Shown here piece after piece: positions 14,901 to 24,439 of a stretch of 64,000 bases of DNA. The DNA lies in NCBI GenBank assembly GCA_905147135.1, contig LR990044.1, positions 8,374,122 through 8,438,121 on the forward strand, written 5' to 3'. Under the pieces are notes generated by a model that saw only the letters and a list, made by a program, of their open reading frames with translations, ran no database searches and was not told the origin of the DNA. Positions within the stretch are counted from its first letter, which is position 1. The number at the start of each line of letters is the position of its first letter. The stretch comes from Blastobasis lacticolella (lineage: Eukaryota > Arthropoda > Insecta > Lepidoptera > Blastobasidae). Made by a program: the position numbers and the translations under genes.

Positions 14901-17900
14901 AGTTGAGAAATGAACCATACTTATAAACTTACTAAGTAGGTATCACTCTTATATCCATTAGCGTTTTGTGTAAAATATACAAACTGAAAGATAAATCAAA
15001 TTGCTGGTGTTGCCGATGTTCATAGGCGGCGATGACCACTTTCCATCAGGTAGCCCGCATGCCTGTTCGTCTGACGTAATATATAAAAAAATGTGGTGTT
15101 GTATTAACCGTTTAGAAAAATTAGTTGAAGTAAGTATACTTTGGTTTAGTACAATGGTCTTACCGGACTCCCAAACATTATGTTCAACAAACTACGAAGC
15201 GTTTAGAACACCGAATAAAATACCACTTGAAAATTTCCAGACACGCACTTTAAAAATGAGCCAGATCACCTCCTACGAGAGATATAGGTACTTTGACGTA
15301 GACAGGAATGTCTGACCATTGATATGTGTGTACTACGTCTGAGGTAAATTTAATTGAAAATCCAGTTAATCAGCAAAAATGTGACTAATAAATGAAAAAT
15401 GTGACTGTAAGGTTACTTTGTTAACTGTCAAAGACACAGCTAAATCATCTTGGCGCTAATGTCCCGGTTGTGCTCTCGACAACGAGGGCCCGGGATCCGC
15501 CTTGACCATGATTCAGGTTTTGGCGATCAGGTAATTACAGTGGAGTGACTACCATTTGACCTCCGTGACCCTGCTACCAGGGGAGCCTGACCAGATTGGA
15601 TCATGGTTACAAATTCAGTTGCCTGAATTTGCAGGTTTCATCACGATGTTTCCCCTCACCGTAAAAGCATCGGTTAGTATTCAACTAATGCACATAACTC
15701 AGAAAAGAGTCATTGATGGCCGCAGCGGGATTCGAGACTGGTACCTCTCGCTTAGGAGTTGGATACTCAACCCGGCTACCGACGCTTTATAATACAGATA
15801 AATAATACAATATTAATACTCATTATAATTCTCGTTATTGAAGCTATATCTGAGAATATAATTACGCCAGTCATTATCCCACTAAAATATTATTAATACT
15901 GGTACACTTGGTAGGGTTCCGAGGAAACCTTGACACCGATGCCTCAAACCACAGCCGAGGGGCATAAAACATTCCTGATACAAGATCAACGTAAATATAC
16001 GTCACTGCTTCTGGCTCGGTGTGCGCGCACTTTACAGGGATGTCGTGTGATGCATCGGGAAAATGTGGACTTTGTTCGAACAAATTATGAAGACAATAAT
16101 TAAAATGCGTTCTGGGTACTCGTGGCTTTAGGGGGGCGATTCTCGGGCTGTGAAATCTCGAATTCGACATTTTTTCTAGCCACAAATCTGTATAAAAACG
16201 TCGTTGATCTTCGACAATATACGACTGTCGGAGACAGTTGAGAAAATATGCTTTAGCTGTAATAGATATTTCAATGTCCTTATATTACTTATACAGGTAC
16301 GTACTTAGGTTATATACAATTTATTTACATTTTAAATTACAATTATTACAATTAAGAAAAAAAAAGTCTTACTCTAACACCAAAAACCTTAATTCTAACT
16401 AAACTAAAGATAAAAAACTTGACCTGTAAAAAATTTCCTTATTAATTGAGTTTTGTGGCTAGGTAAATGTCGAATTGGAGATATCACAGCGCGAGAATTA
16501 GGCCCCTGACCAGTTCAGGCTTGTACGCTCATTCAACTAATTAGCTGATCATCTCCTTGAATGTCTGTACCTAAACTTTGTCACAAACCAAATTTCCACA
16601 ATTTTCTATAAATGTAAACAAACCACAGAATCTCAAAGTAAATAATCTCGCAGATAAATTTACTCGTCAATCCATCAAAACAAATGAACGAATCTTACCA
16701 TGGGTCACTAATTTTGTTTGTATATATTTAAAACGATCTACAAATGACCGACAACTATTATTTTAATAGTTCCATTTGTTTACTACATCGTTCGAAAAGT
16801 GGTTTGAGACAAACCGTAAGCAATAATTAGGGTCAAATATGAATGAATGACAATAATGAAAATTGGAAATGCTAAGTTATATGAAGAAGGTAATAAGTAT
16901 GAAGGCTTGCTCTTAGTAAGTTTAAAACTGTATGTTTTCGGTGATGTTTGAATACCTAATAGTCGACATTTTAGTAATTTTTTTATTTAAAAAAATTGGG
17001 ATTTCCAAGACTTTCTCAGTCCTAGTATCACTGCGAGCTTTACTGATCTATTGTGATCGTAAAAGTCAAATTGGTTCAACAATCAACATCTGCACAGCTA
17101 ATTCCCTGATTAATTTCTGAGTTCGTTGTCCTTACAACAGCTCAAAGTCGGGAATTTACGCCTCTACAAGGCGGTAAAGTACATTTTTACTCTTAAAGGT
17201 AATAAGTAGACAGACAATTTATGGTTTTTAATTGGTTCATGTCCGCAGTGGAGGAGACATTGGCTACTCGGACATTCCAAAAAGTCTGTAAATTAGTGGA
17301 TATGTACCTACAGAGACTCATTCTGGGGTACTTGCTAGTTTTTGTTTGTGCAGCAATACGTTGTGGATCGCAAAAAAAAAATTGTTCACGTAGACGATTT
17401 TACACGTGGCAGATTTTAGAAAGTCCATGGACCAGAAGGCAGCAGCGTTTTGTGTTGCGATCTCCAACTGATGTGATGTGGACAATATAGCACAACTTGT
17501 GGAAAAACTATTGTACAGTAGGGCCAAATCCAAAATATTTACCCTTGAATTTACGTTATTATAACAAGGTATTTGGTGCAGTTGCTACAGTACGTAGAGT
17601 TCTAGGTACCCTTACCTCAAATCAAGCCACAACCGAGGGACATTCCCAAATATTAAACAAACATTTTGTTGATAGGTATCTAAACGTGATAACTACTACT
17701 TGATGCCTGAATGTTAAAATTTAACACGCACGGGAATTCTGAAATGAGAGACGAATTATTGAGGTTTCGGAAGTAGATAAGTACAATGCAAGTATGCAAT
17801 AAGTGCGTGACCACCTTAAGAATAATATTCCTTTGCTGTTCTTATACGGTTTTTATTGCATTCATTAATTATTTATTTATTTATTATAAATTAATAAAAA

Positions 17901-20900
17901 ATAAATAATCGTGGACAAATTCACACAGCGCCATCTAGCCCCAAACTAAGCAAAGCTTGTACTATGGGTGCTAGATAACTGATATACTACTTATATACTT
18001 TTTTTAAATACATGCTTAGTATACATACTACACCCAGATCCGTAACAGAAATTAAAATTCATCATTTCAATTTCTGCCCGGCCGGGAATCGAACCCGGGA
18101 CCTCTTGCGTGGTTGACTGGCATGTTGACCACTGAACCACTCAGGCCGTCCTATACATCGTATACATTCATTACATCGTATACGTCGTCGTATACATTCC
18201 TGCATGAATTTGGTTTAAGATGTTGCAGTAGCGGCAAAGGCAAATTTTTTTGGAGCGGTAATGAATTTATACTCTTATACTGTACATAAAGTTACGACTT
18301 ATTCCCGTAATGTTAGACATGGACCATATGGCTCCACTTGTCACGGGAAATAAAAAGTAAGAAATAATGTTTATTTTAACAATACCTATACCCATACTAA
18401 GACAATGACTAACAATACCTAAAACTTAGTAGTAAAAGTTAGAAGGTACCTATTAGTAAGGTAAGTAAGGCTATATTTATGTAAATGTATATATAGATGG
18501 AGTAGATATACCGACCGCGTAAAGAAAATATGTTACCAAGATAAGCAGGAACCAGTCAGTGAAGTTAAATCGGCAAAATAAAAGAAAATGGCTGAGAAAA
18601 CGAGTTAGTCGTGATATTTCGCAATTCAGCTGCTGAAATGTGGGTGAAAGTGGACTACCTACCATGCTGATAAACAAAGTGATTTCTACCCTACCTAACA
18701 ACCAGCGGGGCTATTGGCTAACTCAGTTGACAACTGAATTTGACACTAGATCATTCTACACCACGTCATCTACGTTGAAAACTGGCAATAGCGTCTACCA
18801 AATTAGAGTAGTGTCAGATTTTTTTATGTCAAATTCAGTTGTCCACTGAGATAGCCGATAGGCCCTCTGGGCTTTCGCATAAATAATGATGATGATGAGG
18901 TCTGTTACCTGAGTAGGTAACAGTCTATTGACTTCTATCAATAACTATTATAAGCTGTATTCGGAACGATTGACGCACTTTAAATTTACCTACCTATGCA
19001 AATAACAACGTTCAACAAGTAGGAAGTACCTAACTATTAAAACAATGAAGAAATTATGCAAGCAAACTACGGCTTGTATGTTTTATGTCAAACAGCAGCC
19101 GAACGGTCAAGCGGGCCATCTGATGGAAAGTGATTACCCGCCTCTGAATAGACCTCTAATATACCTTTTGAACGATCTCATGTCATAGTCCAAAGGAAAC
19201 ACTATGGCTGGGAGCTCATTCCACATCCGAATGAGGGATATATTATGAGCAAGAATATTTTTCTTTTCAATCCGTTCTCCATGATACATCACAGTGTTTG
19301 TACAACTTTACATGTAGAGTGTGCGCAAGATAACTACTCGCGGCTGAAAATTGAACTAAATTAGACAAACAGCCAAAAACACTTATGCCTCAAACCACAG
19401 CCGAGGGATATATATAACACATCCTGATAAAAGGACAACGTCATACGTAACCGCGTCAGACTCGGTGTGCGCGCAATGTACAGGGAAGTCGTGTGATGGA
19501 TGTGGAAAATGTGGGCTTTGAACGCACAAATTACGAAGACAACAATCAAAGTGTCTTCTGGGTACTCGTGGCTTCAGGCTTGTAGGGTCATTCAATTAGC
19601 TGAGCACCCCTTGACCATATGTTTTCCACCAATTCGCCAAAAAATTCCATGCTTTTTGCGAGGCAGGTCATTTTATTGAAAAGTCAATTAAGAATAACGC
19701 CATCATCGCGAACAAAGCACTAATTTTACTTCATTTTCTCGTCAATACATAAAAACAAAAGATGTATGTGAACAGACGTGAATGGGTCACTAATTTTACC
19801 TCAGATTTGTAAGCAAATAACAACGATCTACAAATAACCAACAATAAATATTTTAATTTTTCCATTTGTTTACTTACATGATGAAAATTGGTTTCTCACA
19901 GGCCGTAGGCAACAAATAAGGTTGATGGGGAAAATAATATGGGAATGGGGAATAATGCTAGCTAAGTTTGTGTAGTTTTCATTTGAAACTAATAAGATTT
20001 TGGCTATATGAAGAATGTATCAGAATGAATAAGGCTAGCTCGAAGTAAGTTTTGACCGTATATCTTTTCGGTGATGCTTGTAATTTAAACCATATTAATT
20101 CATTGGGTTCACATGTTCACAACACCTGTTCTTAAAACGGTTAATTCCCCGGTTATTTCCCAGTTAATTTGCCTCACTGTGATTGGCTGTGGTTTTCTTG
20201 ACACTTGCTCATAACTTGGATGTTGTTTATTGTATAACTATTAAGCACATCATCGTTTAATATTGTTTTATTTTACTATTAAGCTCTTGTGTTATGGTTT
20301 GTACCTCACGTAAAATCATTTTTAATTTAAGTGGGTACTCGTATATCAGCAGTGGGATGATTCAGGCTCTAATAATAATAACTTGTAGTAGTTGTTACTT
20401 TTTAGGACCAACAAAGAGTTTTTATGCTGGTGAAAGTAGTAGGTACAGATTTTCTTGAATAAATAAATTAAAATTCCTTAGGCAGAACTCGAAGTTGTAT
20501 TACACACCTACTTGTGTCCGTTCATTCCATAAATAGATCAACATATGATACACGCGATACCTCCGCGAAGTTTCAGAGAAATGTACTCAACAATTTAACA
20601 CGCATGGGATTTCCGAAATGAGAGATTGGTGAAGTAAATGACTATGTACATAGGTAGGTAGGCTCCTACATAGAGTTAGTTACGTCTTTTCTCCGTAAAC
20701 GTATATAGATAAGTATTCTGCGGTAAAGGTAGGCATGGGCCATATTTCTCCACTTCTTACGGAAAATGGAAGAAAGAATTAACGTACCTAGTAAAAAGGA
20801 TTCCTCAAAATTTCATATTTACAATATCTAAAACGTAGTGGTTTACAAGGTACGTATCGTAGTATTCCGATACCGAGCAGGTATACTGTGTACAGAAAAT

Positions 20901-22677
20901 ATGTTACCAAGATATGCAGGAACCAGTCAGATAAGTTATTTCGGCAAAATAAAAGTAAATGACTCAGAAAACGAGTTGGTCGTGGTATTTTGCAATTCAG
21001 CCGCTAAAATGTGGGTGAAAGTGGATTACCTACCACGTCGATAAATGTAGTGGTTCCTACCCTACCTTACCAACCTGGGTTTTATCCGAGTAGGTAACAA
21101 TATATTGAGTTATTTCAATAACCATTATAAGCTGTTTTAGGAACTATTGACGCACATAAAATTTACCTACCTATGAAAACAACGTTCAACAAGTACTTAC
21201 TTAAAACAATGAAAAAATTACGCCACCGAACAACGGCTTGGTTATTTTGCATTATGAGGTTTAAGGCACAGAAGGCACCAAACAAACAGAAATCTACCTA
21301 CAGGACCACGAGAAGTCCGTATTGACTGACAGTAGTAAAAATTATAAAATATGGATATGGCAATAATCTGGGGATAATCTGTCCTTGTCAGTCCTTGTCA
21401 GTGCTTCTTGTAAACATTCAGTTATTTGGTCAGTATTAGCTTGATCTTTTGTCTAATTTATTAATCATGCTGAAAATTATCTCTCGCAATGTCTTTTTAA
21501 TTGTTTAGCCAATTATTTAATAATATTTTTCATAAATCACGAAAATAAACAATCCCACAGAATTCAAGTTGTTTGTTGATATTTATGAATCATGTTCTAT
21601 GACGGATAAAAAACTTGACATAAGTTGCCATACAGAGATTTTTTTTTTACTATGCGATTATTTTATCTTACAGCCTCAATCCGATCTCCATGAAACATAT
21701 AAACCCCAGCATTAATAAAGAGTGCGCGCAAGATACGTGTTCGCTGAAAATTGAACTAAATTTGACAAATACCCTGACAACAAGAATGACTATGACCACT
21801 GCGAACAAAAAACAATGGACGTTAGCGCACTCTACCTAACTTAGCCTTACTCAAAATGCCTACGTCAAAATCAAAAGTTCTAAACACCCTGACAGTGTGG
21901 CACAATACCTATAGAACTACTATCTCGCCATCGTCACTTAGGTTACGAGATCTAACCTAAAGCGGTTATCAGACAGATGATATATAGTAATAACCATCTC
22001 ACTGGTTTTCAAATAAAGAAAACTGCATTGGATTCGGTCTATCGGTCCGGAAGTTTCTGTGTCCCAGACAAACACACAGATACGTCAAGCTTATGACACC
22101 CCCTGCGTCTGGGGTTAAAAACGAAAGCGCTTGTTCTAGTTTGTAGCTGTTGATAACGTTAGCAAGAAAACCTACCTACTTAATTATTTTTTATGTTATT
22201 GTGTTGTAAAATTATTGTGTCGTGGGACTGGCGTCCGGATATATAAATGTTTTCTTTCTTCCTATAAAACAACGAAGGGAACAAAATACAAGATTATTAC
22301 ATAGCAGTTTAAAGAACGCGTACTCTTTACCCCCTTCCTGCTTCTGTCTGAAATAATTGGAATGCAAGAAAGTGCGGCATAGGGTTGAGGTAAGTGTCAA
22401 TACGAAAGGGGGCAATTTCAAACTTTACAAACTCTTAAAAGGCGCCGCTCTACATCGCGCTCTTAACTACACCTTTTTTAAACTTTGTTTTAAGAACACT
22501 TACAGTTTTCTCGTTGGCCCGCCTTTCATTGGCCACCATATGAACGGCAGGCTTGTCCGGCTGACCGGTTTTCGGGGAATTCGGCGTTCCGTACACCATT
22601 TCTATGTCATAGTCCTTCGGCTTTACCGAGTTGTTGCTGGTGTATCCGTCCATCGCAACTCTAGTCTCCGCCGACAT
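2913..22677 (-). CDS. Unidentified multi-exon gene, N-terminal acidic region (partial)
   Basis: I do not recognise the protein. Four coding exons can be assembled: 22677-22504, 7145-7046, 6017-5886 and 2995+28-2913 (that is, 3023-2913). Each has a GT donor (GTAAGT, GTAAAA, GTAAGA, GTGAGA) and an AG acceptor. Intron phases are 0, 1, 1 and 1, and the frame stays open across every junction, which is unlikely by chance. The start is the ATG at 22677 (MSAETRVAMDGYTSNN). The visible 172 residues are hydrophilic and acidic, with NHNGHG, EVDDLDDEP and GSDDEHHHI stretches. There is no signal peptide or membrane segment, so this looks like a disordered cytosolic N-terminus of a larger protein. Exons 3 and 4 are symmetric (phase 1-1) and so could be skipped without a frameshift. 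The last donor is in phase 1, so further exons must lie beyond position 2913, probably outside the window. Intron 1 is 15.4 kb and full of transposable elements. Confidence 0.72.
3095..3275 (-). mobile_element. Jockey-like LINE C-terminal fragment
   Basis: The minus strand encodes EFFKKGVKRFLRGQQRVGDAP, nearly the same as the C-terminal block at 33100-33190, followed by IANV and a degraded 3' tail. It is a 5'-truncated LINE copy in an intron or the flank of exon 4 of the unidentified gene. Confidence 0.7.
3416..3485 (+). mobile_element. Degenerate SINE family A head
   Basis: CCGTGGCCTTGTGGCTAAGG and CCGACTCGTACGCGAGAGGTA resemble the tRNA-like A-box arm and anticodon region of the SINE-A copies at 37.2 and 12.4 kb. 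The B box is degraded. The stretch from here to 4.3 kb shows nothing else I can assign. Confidence 0.45.
4325..4455 (-). mobile_element. RTE-like LINE C-terminal fragment
   Basis: Minus-strand translation gives PPTRWTDELVKFAGPSW followed by RKAQDRPLWRSL. This is the tail typical of lepidopteran RTE-type LINE ORFs and parallels the copy at 57.06-57.32 kb. Confidence 0.7.
4460..5460. other. No gene recognised
   Basis: AT-rich intronic sequence with a short ATTC tetranucleotide run near 4788-4805. No coding block, RNA gene or matched repeat was seen. Confidence 0.5.
5462..5570 (+). mobile_element. SINE family B head
   Basis: Contains CAGTTGGTTAACATGCTGGT, then a well-kept B box (GGGTTCGATTCCCGG) and AGCAGAAATTGAAATGATGA. 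This matches the heads of the copies at 26.9 and 18.1 kb (reverse). The 3' body is missing. Confidence 0.7.
5660..5880 (-). mobile_element. LINE C-terminal fragment
   Basis: The minus strand encodes RMWNELPATVFPLHYDM, SFKSYIRGLLRG and APGVADVHRRW, then a stop. This is the conserved C-terminal end of a Jockey/CR1-type LINE ORF2. It ends next to the donor of exon 3 (5886) of the unidentified gene. A related, internally deleted copy lies at 19.1 kb. Confidence 0.75.
6315..6482 (+). repeat. Dispersed repeat D
   Basis: Contains TTACTTCTTCACGCAAAAAG and CTACGCAGACGAAGTCAGGG. The first block reappears at 56.83-57.02 kb; the terminal ACGAAGTCGCGGGC-type motif also appears near 34.63 kb (reverse) and 35.16 kb. 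Probably one end of a common lepidopteran transposon; class not determined. Confidence 0.55.
6664..6988 (-). mobile_element. SINE family A
   Basis: Reverse copy: the 3' end TTGGCGTTAATATCCCAG and GAGGGCCCGGGGTCCGCC come first, and the tRNA-like head (TAGGATTCGAACCCGG) comes last. Other copies lie at 8.8, 11.5, 12.4, 15.5, 32.4, 33.8, 37.2 and 48.2 kb. Confidence 0.75.
7150..8320. other. Intron 1 sequence with a related repeat pair
   Basis: Two blocks near 7600-7750 and 8130-8270 share GTGTATCTGTGGCTCTG-like and TGTCTGTCTGTGGCATCGGACC-like phrases. They look like two diverged copies of one unclassified element. No gene is visible. Confidence 0.4.
8490..8602 (-). mobile_element. LINE 3'-end fragment
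   Basis: The shared segment CAAGCTTACGGCCTGCCTGA to CACGCGTTGCCGACCCCG matches, in the same orientation, the LINE tail at 3.1-3.2 kb and its reverse complement at 33.13-33.23 kb. Confidence 0.65.
8778..8975 (-). mobile_element. SINE family A, internally deleted
   Basis: Carries the family 3' end (GGCGTTAATGTCCCGGTTGT, TAGGGCCCGGGGTCCGC), then jumps to the CCCTCACCGTAAGAGCATGG segment and a degraded head. The middle is missing. Confidence 0.65.
9290..9610 (-). mobile_element. ORF1-only retroelement, 3' end
   Basis: The reverse strand encodes YRRFRGRPRISGAAERH after FFMREDYWP-like residues, then a stop and an AT-rich tail. The same coding end and tail occur at 37740-38150, where more of the ORF is kept. 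Truncated at the 5' side near 9610. Confidence 0.6.
9770..9960 (+). mobile_element. LINE C-terminal fragment
   Basis: Plus-strand frame reads RRTTALWNDLPAVVFPDHYD, then ETFKKR and a degraded end. This is the conserved C-terminal block of Jockey/CR1-type LINEs. Non-coding tail follows. Confidence 0.7.
10155..10725 (-). pseudogene. LINE reverse transcriptase fragment, broken
   Basis: 10694-10479 minus encodes MDLSKAFHLVSYEVLWRKL and LLRYWYGNQNNQVKWGG, which is the reverse transcriptase motif A region (DLSKAFD-type). It ends in LECG, just before motif B. A second frame, 10524-10267, carries the C-terminal segment FPIVRHWNDVHMGSRPALF. The catalytic YADD box is absent, so the copy is deleted and dead. 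Confidence 0.75.
11465..11565 (-). mobile_element. SINE family A, 3' fragment
   Basis: Contains TTGGCATTAATGTCTCGTTT, CTAGGGCCCGAGGTCCG and GATCCAGGATATGGCAGATC. Truncated before the tRNA-like head. The intron on both sides (10.7-12.4 kb) shows no other assignable feature. Confidence 0.65.
12425..12775 (+). mobile_element. SINE family A, near full length
   Basis: A tRNA-like head (GGTCTAATGGTTAAAGGG, degraded B box) is followed by TCTTTTCTGAGTTATGAGCA, ACCGATGCTCTTACGGTGAG and, at the 3' end, GGGACATTAACGCCAAGATA. This is the clearest forward copy in this intron. Confidence 0.75.
12780..15000. other. Intron sequence, no gene recognised
   Basis: AT-rich. At 13915-13975 there is a GTAGGG/GGTAGG-rich stretch related to the 11-bp minisatellite at 34.9 kb. 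Open frames here are short and show no motifs. Confidence 0.45.
15001..15095 (+). mobile_element. LINE 3'-end fragment
   Basis: GCTGGTGTTGCCGATGTTCA (GVADVH C-terminal codons) followed by CCACTTTCCATCAGGTAGCC and a short A run is the usual 3' end of the LINE tails seen elsewhere in this window. Confidence 0.65.
15445..15790 (-). mobile_element. SINE family A, near full length
   Basis: Reverse copy from TTGGCGCTAATGTCCCGG through CATGATTCAGGTTTTGGC to a head with GGGATTCGAGACTGGTACC. It retains nearly the whole family body. Confidence 0.75.
17924..18152 (-). mobile_element. SINE family B, near full length
   Basis: Reverse copy: CACAGCGCCATCTAGCCCC and AGCAAAGCTTGTACTATGGG at the low-coordinate end, and GGGAATCGAACCCGGGACC (tRNA-like B box) with GACCACTGAACCACTCAGGC at the other. 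Absent from duplication copy B, so it inserted after the duplication. Confidence 0.8.
18703..18880. mobile_element. MITE with about 38-bp inverted ends
   Basis: The left end GGGGCTATTGGCTAACTCAG with TTGACAACTGAATTTGACA is mirrored at the right by TGTCAAATTCAGTTGTCCAC with TGAGATAGCCGATAGGCCC. The matching place in duplication copy B (near 21075) lacks it, giving an empty site. Confidence 0.75.
19085..19262 (-). mobile_element. LINE C-terminal fragment, deleted
   Basis: Reverse-strand RMWNELPAIVFPLDYDM is followed by SFKRYIRGLF, a relative of the 5.66-5.88 kb copy with an internal deletion. It sits at the boundary between duplication copies A and B. Confidence 0.7.
19265..21240. repeat. Diverged tandem duplication, copy B (and partial copy C)
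   Basis: Second unit of the 15.9-19.1 kb segment, with the same block order. The opening block (CCGTTCTCCATGATACAT to GAAAATTGAACTAAATT) appears once more at about 21670-21780, so a third partial unit may follow. It is non-coding and inside intron 1 of the unidentified gene. Confidence 0.65.
21785..22500. other. Intron 1 proximal part
   Basis: No gene seen. Sequence near 22030-22130 (GTCCGGAAGTTTCTGTGTCC) resembles parts of common lepidopteran repeats but has no second copy in the window that I could match. Confidence 0.35.
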
Positions 22678-22732
22678 CACCGTAGTTTGTTAACTTATCT
22701 ATTTATCTGACGTTGCACTGCACTAAAACAAC

Positions 22733-22760
22733 TGTATCACGACACGACGTTTAATTTATA
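22733..22760 (-). promoter_or_regulatory. Core promoter of the unidentified gene
   Basis: On the minus strand TATAAA (22760-22755) is followed by an initiator-like TACAGT with its A at 22733, about 27 nt downstream, which is slightly short of the usual spacing. That would give a leader of about 55 nt before the ATG at 22677. Inferred from spacing only. Confidence 0.4.
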
Positions 22761-22764
22761 GTGG

Positions 22765-24175
22765 AGATGTTGTCTTGTCTTTTATTGAGACACAAATCGA
22801 AACTATAGAGGAATGGAGTAATTCCGTTTCTCGTGTATGAAAATGTACTTATTTGTATAATTAATTCACTATATTCCAACGGACGAGTGAATAATGAAAT
22901 TCACGAGTCGCTCGACTGTGACGCGTGCGCACCACACGAGACGTGTTCTCTGAGTGCGGTGCGGTTTTAAACTGAATGAAGTTTAGAACTGATCCAACAG
23001 CGACCGCTTTTTGTCTGTTCGTCGGAGATTTTTTATACGTCATGACATGAGTGTTCGCCGAAAATATACACCGCAGAACTTGCAGAAACTACTTGGGGCG
23101 GTACCGGTGTTGGAATGTGGTAATTAGGGCGGTTAATAATAATGATTAATAAACCGTAAGTAGTAAGATACACTCTTAGTGGGGATTCTCCATCTTACAG
23201 GATACCGAATACAAACAATACTTTAAATACATTGTATTGTGTTCCTGCCGGTAAGTAGGTCTGCAGTACTCTATGGGAACCACGGCCTTTGCCTACTTGC
23301 CGCCATTTGCCAAGTAACGTGTGGTGTTTTAGAGGTTAGTGAACCCAGGTGTTGCTGATGTCCATGCAGAGGTAATCACTTTCAATTATTTGACCCGGTT
23401 TCCTATTTATCTCTCTCTACCGATAGACATAAAAATATTTAATATAATTTATTGTACATTTTGTGTTTAAGATGAATCATTCAAAAATTAACTTCATTAA
23501 CGCTTTACAAAGGATATATATAAAGCTCCTGTCGGATTATCTAAGGTTAACTGGAAGAAATCCCACTGAGGGGTAAGCCCGCCTTTCCAATGTATACTTA
23601 ATGGATGGGTATTCTTTTTGTCACATATTTAGTCCTATATCTATTAAAAGAGTGTGACAAGAGTCATACTCTTAAATATATGATGATAATCTAAACTTGT
23701 ACTTGTACAAGAGTTACCCGTTTATTTACCCGACATAGCTTTTATTTGGCATTAACTACAAATATATGACAAGTTGTAATCATATCAACAATAATAGGTA
23801 TAACATGTTAAGACTAGAGTACATTCTATTAAAATTTCTGGTGAATATTGCAGTGTCATGCCAAATTAGAACTCAGCTCAGCATATGCTGTAGATAGAGA
23901 AACTACAGCGCTGATTTTCAGCCGAGCCCTATAGTGCGTGCGTCACTCGCCAAATGGTTGAACGAGTACGAAGTGCCGTACATTTGCTATAAATACAAAT
24001 AATTTTATGAATAATGCTATAGATTATAATTCCGTAACTAGTCCATAGGTAAATGCTTGTTACTATTACAAATTAATTCATACTAAGGTTCCCGATAGGT
24101 GATAGGGTATTCAGTTATTATTTACTTGTTCACCTTGCTTTATTTAATTTAGATATGTTGGAACATGTTATGTTG
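22765..24175. other. Upstream intergenic sequence
   Basis: Lies upstream of the minus-strand promoter. A short LINE 3'-end piece (GTGTTGCTGATGTCCATGCA, 23350-23369, plus strand) is the only assignable part. Confidence 0.4.
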
Positions 24176-24177
24176 GA

Positions 24178-24430
24178 ACACTGTGCCGTTTGGTGTCCGG
24201 CAGAGTAGAATAGCACCTCATGGGTGTCGTACAAGGCGACTAATGTTTTTGAGGCAAAAGATCAAGAGTCCGTAGTCTGGAAAATGGGCAGCAGCATTTT
24301 CCATTGGTATATTTAAACACTGCAATCTCCAACCCGCCTGCCAAGCGTGGAGATTATGGCAATAACCTCCCCTTTTGTGGGAGAGGCCCTAAGTCCTGCA
24401 GTGAGTTGTTACGGGCTGTGATGATGATGT
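24178..24430 (+). mobile_element. SINE family C (GAT-tailed)
   Basis: Starts GTGCCGTTTGGTGTCCGGCA, passes through AAAATGGGCAGCAGCATTTT, CCCGCCTGCCAAGCGTGGAG and AGGCCCTAAGTCCTGCAGTG, and ends GTGATGATGATG. Copies at 27.0, 31.9, 51.5 and 61.5 kb share this order. The 27.0 kb copy has a 9-bp target duplication. Confidence 0.8.
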
Positions 24431-24439
24431 TGGAACAAC

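Larger units (their letters stand above)
15890..19080. repeat. Diverged tandem duplication, copy A
   Basis: Shares ordered blocks with 19265-21240: the ACAGCCGAGG / TCGGTGTGCGCGCA / GGGTACTCGTGGCTT module, TCCATTTGTTTACT, TTTAACACGCACGGGA, GAAAATATGTTACCAAGATA with GCAGGAACCAGTCAG, and TTACCTACCTATG. Copy A is longer because it has gained a SINE-B (17.9 kb), an inverted-repeat element (18.7 kb) and other insertions. No coding potential was seen. Confidence 0.7.
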
